Numbered from the stretch's first letter, positions 1-5,812 are shown. The stretch is 8,495 nucleotides of DNA from Candidatus Falkowiibacteriota bacterium (GCA_026396945.1 JAPLVX010000124.1:1-8495); one strand, 5' to 3'. Numbers and translations: made by a program. Notes: generated by a model not told the origin, from the sequence alone.

Positions 1-434
1 TAGCTTTTATCCGATGAGCTTCCACCATCCTATATTGAATGGTCGGATCACTAAGTTCCGCTTTCGCGACTGCTCGACTGGTAAGTCTCGCAGTAAAGCT
101 GGCTTGTGCCTTTACACTATCTCCCGGGTTTCCATTCCGGGATAGCCAACCTTTGTAAACGCCTCCGTTACCTTTTGGGAGGCATCCGCCCCAGACAAAC
201 TACCCACCAGACACTGTCCCTCGAAATCTCGAGGTGAGAATTAAAAACATACAAGGGTGGTATCTCACTGGCGCCCGAAGGCTCCCACCTATACTGAACA
301 TGCATATCCCTAACTCAATATCAAGCTGTAGTAAAGCTTCACGGGGTCTTTTCGTCCGACTATGGTTAACGAGCATCTTTACTCGTCTTGCAATTTCACT
401 GAGTCCCTCGTTGAGACAGTGCTCAAGTGGTTAA

Positions 435-492
<58 letters not shown>

Positions 493-1637
493 GCGCTTGG
501 ATTCAAAGCTTCGCCTTGCGGCTAACCTCTCCTCTTAACGTTCGGACACTGGCCAGGCATCACCCTCTATACATCCTCTTGCGAGTTAGCAGAGAGCTGT
601 GTTTTTGATAAACAGTCCCTTGAGCTCTTTAGCTGCGGCCCGCTTGCGCGGGCAGACCTTATCTCGAAATTACGGTCGCTGTTTTGCCGAGTTCCTTAAC
701 GAGGGTTCTCTCATACACCTGAGGCTTCTCGCCTCACCTACCTGTGTCGGTTTACGGTACGATTACTGTATCCTTAGCCCTAGAAGTTTTTCTGGACAAT
801 TCTGCCACTTAAATTGATTCCACCTTGCGGCTTCATCTTCTGCCAACTCCTTGAAATTAGCGGCCCGGATTTACCTGAGCCATCTCTTAGAGCAAGCAAC
901 GTTATATCATAAAACGCTTAAACTTTAGAACTGTGTCCCTCCATCGGAAAAATACAGTAGTGCTGGAATATTAACCAGCTCATCCATCGGTTGCACCCGC
1001 ACTACACGGGTCGGTGGGCGTGATTTTCACACGCCTTTTTGCTACTCATGCCAACATTCTCTCTTCTGTCCGCTCCACCGCGCCTCGCGACGCGACTTCG
1101 ACGCTGAACAGAATGCTCCTCTACCGCTCATAAAAATTAATTTATAAACCCGCATCTTCGGTAATATACTTAGCCCCGATAAATTTTCGGCGCGAAACAA
1201 CTTGATTAGTGAGCTATTACGCTATCTTTAAAGGATGGCTGCTTCTAAGCCAACCTCCTAATTGTCATTGTCGCAACACCACCTTTGACACTTAGTATAT
1301 ATTTAGGGACCTTAAATTGCGGTCTGGGCTGTTTCCCTTTTGACAACGGAGCTTAGCCCCCGCTGTCTGACTCCCGGATTACACCTGCAAGTATTCGGAG
1401 TTTGATTGAAGACGGTATCTTGCGACCCGCCCTCATCCAGTGCTCTACCCCCTGCAGTAAGCGCTATTTCGAGGAGAACCAGCTATTGCCGAGTTCGATT
1501 ACAATTTCTGCGCTAACCACCGCTCATCCCAAAGTGTTGCACAACTTACGGGTTCGGTCCTCCCTCTGTCTTTCGACAGAGTTCAACCTGGCCATGGTTA
1601 GATCACCCGGCTTCGGGTCTTGTCCATGCGACGTGTA

Positions 1638-1679
1638 CTTCACTTCAACGCACTAGAAAACTAATGCATCAAAGTGAAG
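1638..1679 (-). repeat. 19-bp hairpin, an expansion segment inside 23S rRNA
   Basis: Arms 1638-1656 and 1661-1679 pair over all 19 positions of the transcript with a four-base UUUU loop; four of the pairs are G-U wobbles. E. coli 23S has only a short helix at the corresponding place, about 640-660 in the H28-H31 neighbourhood, just before the conserved AGACCCGAA block. All departures from perfect complementarity being wobbles suggests a folded and maintained RNA helix rather than a random insertion. Confidence 0.8.
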
Positions 1680-1864
1680 CACAATACGGGCTATTAACCC
1701 TCGCTTTCACTATACATGCTCGCCAAACGGCGATTATGTCAGCCACATAGAACAAACTCGTTGGCTCATTCTTCAATAGGCACGCCGTCACCCTAGTAAA
1801 CTAAGGCTCCGACTCTTTGTAAGTATACGGTTTCAGGTACTATTTCACCTCCCTCAACGGGATG

Positions 1865-1901
<37 letters not shown>

Positions 1902-2029
1902 ATCATAAAAAGTATTTAGCCTTGGGTCATAGTCGACCCTGCTTCCTACGGGATTTCTCGAGTCCCGCATTACTTGAGATCAGTCACCGCCAAGTTATAA
2001 TTTTTTTTATTTACGGGGCTATCACCCTC

Positions 2030-2194
2030 TCTGGCCGAACTTTCCAGTTCGCTTCAATTAAAAATTATAATTTTTTACTTGACCTTGTCTTATCTATGAG
2101 ACAAACGCAACTCTCTCGCAACCCCTAAAAAACATGTGGTCATAGAACCTTCTAGATCAAGCTTAGTAAACTAAATTTGATCCGCAGTTTTTCA
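2030..2194 (-). other. expanded H16-H18 region of 23S rRNA domain I
   Basis: Between the conserved CAGCCTAAACC and GAGGGTGATAGCCCC blocks there are 165 nt, against about 47 in E. coli (Gram-positive bacteria are longer, about 100). It contains an outer stem (2123-2131 with 2188-2196), an inner hairpin (2155-2167 with 2170-2182, two-base loop, two imperfect positions) and a 16-base perfect AT palindrome at 2060-2075. It remains part of the rRNA; there is no open reading frame or splice-like structure to suggest an intron. Confidence 0.65.
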
Positions 2195-2473
2195 GGTTTA
2201 GGCTGTTCCCCTTTCGCTCGCCACTACTTAGGGAATATTCCGTCGATTGACGGCTTTTTTTATTTTCCTCCGGCTACTAAGATGTTTCAGTTCACCGGGT
2301 CTTCCACCCGCTAAAAGCGGGTCATCCTGACTTCATCAGGACGGGTTTCCCCATTCGGACATCTCCGGGTCAAAGGTTGCTTGCCACCTCACCGAAGCTT
2401 ATCGCAGGCTGCTACGTCCTTCATCGTCTTTTTATGTCTAGGCATCCACCATATACTCTTATTGAGATTTTCC

Positions 2474-2512
2474 CACACTTTTGTTTTCAAACTTTCGTTT
2501 GTAAAAAATGTG
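2474..2512 (-). promoter_or_regulatory. composite hairpin at the 23S 5' boundary, possible processing stem
   Basis: In the transcript, bases 2512-2504 can pair with 2482-2474 (nine pairs, one G-U), enclosing a smaller hairpin at 2488-2501 with 5-bp arms and a GAAA (GNRA) loop. The base of the structure touches the predicted mature 23S 5' end. Known 23S processing stems usually pair leader with trailer, and the trailer is outside the window, so a maturation role is inference. The RNase III gene lies upstream in the same window. Confidence 0.4.
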
Positions 2513-2538
2513 CTATCTAGCAAATTAGATATCCATAA

Positions 2539-2577
2539 TTTTATTATTCAGAAATTGCAAATAAATGAATAATAAAA
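2539..2577 (-). repeat. 12-bp perfect inverted repeat in the 23S leader
   Basis: Arms 2539-2550 and 2566-2577 are perfectly complementary and separated by 15 bases. The arms are almost entirely A/T. It lies about 70 nt before the 23S 5' end and between the boxA-like element and the processing-type hairpin, so it will form in the pre-rRNA. Function is not known. Confidence 0.6.
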
Positions 2578-2642
2578 TAAAATTTTGTTTTTCTACTTTT
2601 TGAATTAATTTTGTCGGTCAAACTAAATTAATTCATATTTAA

Positions 2643-2655
2643 TTGTTAAAGTTCA
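2643..2655 (-). promoter_or_regulatory. boxA-like antitermination element
   Basis: The minus strand reads TGAACTTTAACAATT, sharing the CTTTAACAATT core with the E. coli rrn boxA as I remember it (TGCTCTTTAACAATT). It lies about 170 nt upstream of 23S in the leader transcript. BoxA RNA is bound by NusB with S10 (NusE) during rRNA antitermination, and nusB is encoded in this window. The spacer is AT-rich, which raises the chance of a random match. Confidence 0.45.
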
Positions 2656-2734
2656 ATTAAATAGTTTTTTCTGCGCGCTAATTTCTTAACGGGCAAAACT
2701 TGGCTATTTAATTTAGTTTAGTTAAGTTTAACTG

Positions 2735-2786
2735 TCGGGTAACTTCTTCGGGTAACTTCTTTGGGGAATTTCTTTGAAGAACTTCT
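2735..2786. repeat. four tandem 13-bp repeats in the 23S leader
   Basis: Units are 2735-2747, 2748-2760, 2761-2773 and 2774-2786. The first two are identical (tcgggtaacttct); the third and fourth are diverged but keep the phase and the a-ttct end. On the transcribed strand the unit reads AGAAGTTACCCGA. The array sits between the U-tract hairpin and the boxA-like element. Whether it is a protein-binding array, an RNA element or a slippage product cannot be told. Confidence 0.75.
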
Positions 2787-2813
2787 TCAGGCTTCAAACA
2801 TCTCTTAAGGTCC

Positions 2814-2837
2814 AAAAAAACCGCGGGTGGCGGTCTC
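2814..2837 (-). terminator. U-tract hairpin in the 23S leader, attenuator-like
   Basis: The transcript forms ACCGC / GCGGT (2834-2830 with 2824-2820) with loop CACCC, extendable by three A-U/G-U pairs, followed by seven U residues (2820-2814). It lies about 100-120 nt downstream of the predicted 23S start site and 340 nt before the mature rRNA. It could end a short leader RNA or serve as an attenuator. The five-pair GC core is short, so strength is uncertain. Confidence 0.6.
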
Positions 2838-2873
2838 AAAATAATCGAAAAATAACAATTATTTTATAACCGC
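2830..2873 (-). promoter_or_regulatory. possible antiterminator hairpin competing with the leader terminator
   Basis: An upstream GCGGT (2873-2869) can pair with the same ACCGC (2834-2830) that forms the 5' arm of the terminator. A second seven-pair block AAAATAA / TTATTTT (2865-2859 with 2844-2838) extends the helix inside. The two folds are mutually exclusive, which is the logic of an attenuator. No ligand domain or leader peptide is recognisable, so the trigger is unknown. Confidence 0.4.
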
Positions 2874-2942
2874 TTTAGTTTGGATCTTATTAGATATTTA
2901 TACATATTTTATTCTTTTTTAGTTTATTTCAAACTGCTAATA

Positions 2943-2970
2943 ATTATATACTATTTAAAAATTGTGTCAA
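2943..2970 (-). promoter_or_regulatory. consensus sigma-70-type promoter for 23S rRNA
   Basis: The minus strand carries a perfect -35 TTGACA (2970-2965) and a perfect -10 TATAAT (2948-2943) separated by 16 bases. Transcription would start near 2936. It begins only a few bases after the pilT terminator and points at the 23S gene, so the 23S has its own strong promoter. A match to all 12 consensus positions is rare and fits an rRNA promoter. Confidence 0.85.
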
Positions 2971-2976
2971 GAGCCA

Positions 2977-3003
2977 GAAAACCCCCGAGAATTAGGGGGT
3001 TTC
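2977..3003 (-). terminator. Rho-independent terminator after pilT
   Basis: An 8-bp perfect stem (2979-2986 with 2995-3002) with an 8-base loop lies about 35 bases past the pilT stop. On the minus strand its 3' arm is GGGGGTTT and runs into TTTTCT, giving a short U-tract. It separates the protein-coding transcript from the 23S promoter immediately downstream. Confidence 0.75.
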
Positions 3004-3037
3004 AAATGATTTTCAAGCCTTAAAATCTGAGCGAAAT

Positions 3038-4099
3038 CTATTCTAGTTCATTCGGATTTTCCATCTGACCAAGGGCCACTTCCTGGGTAATTAAACCCTT
3101 GTTATATAACTCTTTAATATGCTTATCAAGCGTAACCATGCCGTCGGCGCCGCTAGTCTGGAGAACTGATTTTAGTTGGGCAATCTTATTCTCTCTAATT
3201 AAATTGGACACGGCCGAGTTTCTAATCATAATTTCTCGAGCGGCAATTCGGCCGCCGCCGACCTTGGGGAGTAATCTCTGGGAAATTACCCCGGACAAGA
3301 TCATGGACAATTGGGCGCGTACTTGATTCTGTTGATGGGGCGGAAAAATATCAATAATCCGATCAACGGTTTGGGCGGCATTATAGGTATGGAGAGTAGC
3401 CAAAACCAAGTGTCCGGTTTCGGCAATTGTAATCGCGGCGGCAATCGTTTCCAAATCTCTCATCTCGCCCACCATAATTACATTCGGATCCTGGCGCAAA
3501 ACATATTTTAAGCCTTTGGCGAAAGAGATCATGTCGGAGCCTAATTGTCGCTGGGTAATAACGCTCTTGTTTGATTTAAATAAAAATTCAATCGGATCTT
3601 CAAAGGTGACAATATTACAACTGCGGTTATTATTAATATAATTTATCATCGCGGCCAAAGTAGTCGATTTACCGCAACCGGTCGGACCGGTTAAAAGAAC
3701 CAAGCCCTGAGGCTGATTTAATAGTTCGTAAACAATTTTAGGCATGCCGATTTGTTCCAAGGTCGGCTGTTCTTCAGTAATTACCCGCGCCACCAGTTTC
3801 ATATTATCTTTTTCATAAGACAGGTTGATTCGGAAGCGCAAATCATTTAAAGCATAGCCGATATCCAGGTCGCGATCGACAAAAAATTTAGTTTTTTGTT
3901 CCGGCGTTAGAATCAAACTGATTGCTTCTTGTAACTCTTTCTCGGTAATAACATCACCAAAATCTTTTTTCTTTAAAATCTCATCGAGACTAAAGAGTTC
4001 ACCGTCAATCCGAAAAATCGGCGGTAGACTGACCACTAAATGCAAGTCCGAGGCGCTTTTAGTGGCCGCAATTTGTAAAAGTTTTTTAATGTCTAACAT
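3038..4099 (-). CDS. pilT: type IV pilus retraction ATPase PilT
   Basis: A 353-residue GSPII_E-family hexameric ATPase that would act at the cytoplasmic base of a type IV pilus, powering retraction and hence twitching, adhesion or DNA uptake. Residues 1 to about 110 form the PAS-like N-terminal domain (SASDLHL near 15-21). The motor domain shows Walker A GPTGCGKST (138-146), an Asp box TFEDPIEF (165-172), Walker B with DPNVIMVGEMRD (204-215) and a His box TGHLVLATLHT (228-238). AVSNLIRE (296-303) matches the AIRNLIRE motif typical of PilT, which with the length argues for PilT over the PilB extension ATPase; PilU cannot be excluded. The Walker A has Cys where Ser is usual. The ATG start gives the normal N-terminus; no Shine-Dalgarno is seen. 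No pilin or assembly genes are in the window. A terminator follows. Confidence 0.95.
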   Translation of the reverse strand: MLDIKKLLQIAATKSASDLHLVVSLPPIFRIDGELFSLDEILKKKDFGDVITEKELQEAISLILTPEQKTKFFVDRDLDIGYALNDLRFRINLSYEKDNMKLVARVITEEQPTLEQIGMPKIVYELLNQPQGLVLLTGPTGCGKSTTLAAMINYINNNRSCNIVTFEDPIEFLFKSNKSVITQRQLGSDMISFAKGLKYVLRQDPNVIMVGEMRDLETIAAAITIAETGHLVLATLHTYNAAQTVDRIIDIFPPHQQNQVRAQLSMILSGVISQRLLPKVGGGRIAAREIMIRNSAVSNLIRENKIAQLKSVLQTSGADGMVTLDKHIKELYNKGLITQEVALGQMENPNELE

Positions 4100-4122
4100 A
4101 TAAATAAGTCTAATTTATAAAG

Positions 4123-4138
4123 TTATAAATATTTATAA
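4123..4138. promoter_or_regulatory. 16-bp perfect AT palindrome upstream of pilT
   Basis: ttataaatatttataa is its own reverse complement and lies 24 bases before the pilT start, inside the 98-base rnc-pilT gap. It contains -10-like TATAAA/TATAAC hexamers but no well-placed -35 is visible. It may be an operator, part of a weak promoter, or simply low-complexity AT sequence. Confidence 0.35.
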
Positions 4139-4197
4139 ACTTGGGAACTTGGACGCTAATTAATTGGCAATTCATTTGAAAGTCCTTGATTAGCTAT

Positions 4198-4890
4198 TTA
4201 CCAATTCATTTTCTTTAAACCTTTGGCCGCCGCTTGCACTTGGGCTTCTTGTTTGGATGAACCCTCGCCAGTGGTAATCATTTTGGTATCGAGGTAAAGA
4301 CCGACGGTAAAATCCTTGGCGTGGTCCGGCCCTTCTTCCTTTATAATCTCATAATGCGGCGTGATGCCCGCTTCTTCTTGCGCTCGTTCCTGAAAACGTG
4401 ATTTCGGATCTAAGTATGATTTATTTTTTAAAATTTTGTCTAAGTGGGAAATAATTTTAGCGGTGATAAATTTTTTGGCAGCAGGGAATCCTTGATCTAG
4501 ATAAATCGCTCCAATGATCGCCTCAATCGCATTCGCCAAAATATAATGGCGAGATTTTTTGTTTTTATCTTTCGCTTCGCCTTTGGATAAATATAAATTA
4601 CTTTCAACATCCAGATCGGCCGCTACCGAATAGAGCATTTTGGCATTAACCAAGGCGGCTCGCCAATTAGTTAAATCGCCTTCCGGGGTATCGGAAAAAT
4701 TCAAATACAAATATTCAGTGACAATAATTTCTAAAACGGCGTCACCGAGAAATTCCAAGCGTTCATTATGGCCGGTCTCGAAATCAGGATGTTCATTTAA
4801 ATAAGATCGATGTACCAAGGCTTGGCGCAACAATTTTTTGTCTTTAAACTCTAGGCCTAAATTTTTTTGTAATTTAACTAAGCTGTTCAT
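4198..4890 (-). CDS. rnc: ribonuclease III
   Basis: A 230-residue double-strand-specific endoribonuclease that cuts pre-rRNA and structured mRNA. The nuclease domain (about 1-150) has the signature HNERLEFLGDAVLE (41-54), with E43, E46 and D50 matching E. coli E38, E41 and D45. The second metal-binding stretch is ILANAIEAIIGA (117-128): E123 matches the essential E117, but N120 stands where E. coli has D114. A dsRNA-binding domain covers about 160-228, with the SSKQEAQVQAA helix near 211-221. Length is normal for the family (E. coli 226). It begins 9 bases after the nusB stop, so the two are surely cotranscribed; no Shine-Dalgarno is seen. Its position between nusB and the 23S gene fits rRNA maturation. 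The Asn may lower metal affinity but the enzyme otherwise looks intact. Confidence 0.97.
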   Translation of the reverse strand: MNSLVKLQKNLGLEFKDKKLLRQALVHRSYLNEHPDFETGHNERLEFLGDAVLEIIVTEYLYLNFSDTPEGDLTNWRAALVNAKMLYSVAADLDVESNLYLSKGEAKDKNKKSRHYILANAIEAIIGAIYLDQGFPAAKKFITAKIISHLDKILKNKSYLDPKSRFQERAQEEAGITPHYEIIKEEGPDHAKDFTVGLYLDTKMITTGEGSSKQEAQVQAAAKGLKKMNW

Positions 4891-4899
4891 AGAAAAATT

Positions 4900-5400
4900 C
4901 TAAACTTTTGCTTCAGCGGGTGGCTCAAGACTAATTTCCTTTTTCTCCTTAGGTTCAATTTTGTCTTTTTTGCCGCTAGCCTTTCGTTCTTCCGGCAGAT
5001 CATTGTATAGAGCGCCGAGGACACCGTTAACAAATTTACCTGAGGAATCACTGCCAAAACTTTTGGCGACCTCAATCGCCTCATTAATAGCGACGAGCGG
5101 CGGCGTTTTAGTATAAAGTAATTCAAAAATTCCCAAACGTAAAACGTTGCGGTCTAAAATAGTAATTTGTTCCAGCGGCCATTCGGTCGCATACTTGCAA
5201 ATATACTTATCAATCTCGGGATAATTTTTTACGGTACCGTAGACGAGCTCGCCAACGAAACCATCATCGTTGAAATTAGGAGCAAAATTCTCAAAATTAT
5301 TAGCAATCAGTTTTTCTAAATTGGCAAATTTTTTACCATTAAAATCCCAGGCAAACATAGTCTGGAGGGCAAGCGTACGGGCTAAGTGGCGATTTGACAT
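4900..5400 (-). CDS. nusB: transcription antitermination factor NusB
   Basis: A 166-residue all-helical RNA-binding protein. In known systems NusB with S10 (NusE) binds boxA in nascent rRNA leaders and helps form the antitermination complex. The N-terminus NRHLARTLALQTMFAWDF (3-20) matches the NusB RNA-binding helix. The C-terminal signature INEAIEVAKSFGSDSSGKFVNGVLGAL (split here as 105-120 and 121-131) is typical. Residues from about 137 to the end form an added Lys/Glu/Pro-rich tail beyond the usual length of about 140, likely disordered. It follows rpmF after a 47-base gap holding a strong hairpin, and rnc follows 9 bases later. No Shine-Dalgarno precedes the ATG; the bases directly before it read AGCTCTTTT, resembling part of boxA. 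A boxA-like site in the 23S leader at 2643-2655 is a plausible target. Confidence 0.95.
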   Translation of the reverse strand: MSNRHLARTLALQTMFAWDFNGKKFANLEKLIANNFENFAPNFNDDGFVGELVYGTVKNYPEIDKYICKYATEWPLEQITILDRNVLRLGIFELLYTKTPPLVAINEAIEVAKSFGSDSSGKFVNGVLGALYNDLPEERKASGKKDKIEPKEKKEISLEPPAEAKV

Positions 5401-5412
5401 AAAAGAGCTAAA

Positions 5413-5442
5413 GCAAAAGCCAAGAATTATTTTGGCTTTTGC
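5413..5442 (-). terminator. 11-bp hairpin between rpmF and nusB
   Basis: Arms 5413-5423 and 5432-5442 are perfectly complementary around an 8-base loop, 6 bases after the rpmF stop and 12 before the nusB start. On the minus strand it is followed by TTTAGCTCTTTT, an interrupted U-tract, so it may be a partial terminator or attenuator that lowers nusB-rnc expression relative to rpmF. It could also act as an RNA-stability or RNase III element. Confidence 0.5.
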
Positions 5443-5447
5443 ATTTA

Positions 5448-5651
5448 TTATTTTTTAGTTTTAGTAATTTTTTTAGTTTTAACTTTAACAACCGCTTGAC
5501 CTTTATAATTGCCGCAGAACATGCAAACGGTGTGAGGTTTTTTGGCTGATCCGCATTTCGGACATTTATTTAAAACTATTTTTTTTAAGGCTAAGTGAGC
5601 GCGACCCTTATGAGTAGCGGCGTGAGTTTTTTGCTTTTTAGGATTAGGCAT
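5448..5651 (-). CDS. rpmF: 50S ribosomal protein bL32
   Basis: A 67-residue basic protein of the large ribosomal subunit. The N-terminus MPNPKKQKTHAATHKGRAHL is the typical L32 extension. The zinc ribbon is complete, with C30-P-K-C33 and C43-M-F-C46 and the HTVC..CGNYKG pattern of the family, so this is the zinc-binding (C+) form. A lysine/threonine-rich tail ends the protein. It has its own promoter (5720-5747) about 70 bases upstream and starts the rpmF-nusB-rnc group, all serving ribosome production. The start codon is the first ATG in a frame that matches the family N-terminus; no Shine-Dalgarno is visible. Confidence 0.96.
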   Translation of the reverse strand: MPNPKKQKTHAATHKGRAHLALKKIVLNKCPKCGSAKKPHTVCMFCGNYKGQAVVKVKTKKITKTKK

Positions 5652-5681
5652 ATTACTTTATATTTTATTACTTTATATTTA
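5652..5681. repeat. 15-bp direct repeat just before rpmF
   Basis: Two adjacent copies (5652-5666 and 5667-5681) of attactttatatttt differ at one base. They make up the last 30 bases of the rpmF untranslated leader. The transcribed strand is purine-rich A/U sequence with no Shine-Dalgarno. An AU-rich, S1-binding type leader is one possibility; simple tandem duplication is another. Confidence 0.6.
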
Positions 5682-5719
5682 TTTAAAACTGTTAAAAATG
5701 ACATTAATTAGCTATTTTC

Positions 5720-5747
5720 AGTATATCTCAAAACTGATATTAGTCAA
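5720..5747 (-). promoter_or_regulatory. promoter for rpmF-nusB-rnc
   Basis: The minus strand carries -35 TTGACT (5747-5742) and -10 TATACT (5725-5720), each 5 of 6 to consensus, with a 16-base spacer, the same spacing as the 23S promoter. Start would be near 5713, giving a leader of about 60 nt before rpmF. Confidence 0.65.
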
Positions 5748-5775
5748 TTATTATTTAGCTTCTAACCGAGGTTTC

Positions 5776-5807
5776 GGCCCGATTAATCAGGCTCTAGGCT
5801 TCGGGCC
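5776..5807 (-). terminator. GC-rich hairpin after ftsH, possible terminator
   Basis: Arms GGCCCGA and TCGGGCC (5776-5782 with 5801-5807) are perfect over 7 bp around an 18-base loop, starting 5 bases past the ftsH stop. No U-tract follows on the minus strand, so it is not a classic intrinsic terminator. It may protect the ftsH mRNA 3' end or end transcription weakly before the rpmF promoter. Confidence 0.4.
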
Positions 5808-5812
5808 AGGCC

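Larger units (their letters stand above)
2473..3037. other. gene-free leader/spacer between pilT and 23S rRNA
   Basis: No protein-coding frame or tRNA fold is visible in these 565 bases, and there is no room for a 16S gene. In transcription order the segment holds the pilT terminator, a consensus promoter, a roughly 100-nt AT-rich leader, a U-tract hairpin with a possible antiterminator, four 13-bp tandem repeats, a boxA-like element, a 12-bp inverted repeat and a composite hairpin abutting the 23S 5' end. It is best read as a dedicated 23S promoter and leader of about 460 nt. Confidence 0.75.

Noticed and set aside
2472..2478. boxC-like GTGTGGG beside the 23S 5' end
   Set aside because: Only seven bases, overlapping the rRNA boundary; kept as a remark under the boxA finding.
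2473..3037. A tRNA or 5S gene in the spacer
   Set aside because: No cloverleaf, GTTCGA-type T-loop or CCA end, and no 5S-like conserved block was found on either strand.
4887..5126. Minus-strand 79-codon frame inside nusB
   Set aside because: Out of frame with nusB, which has complete family motifs; the peptide is a frame-shadow.
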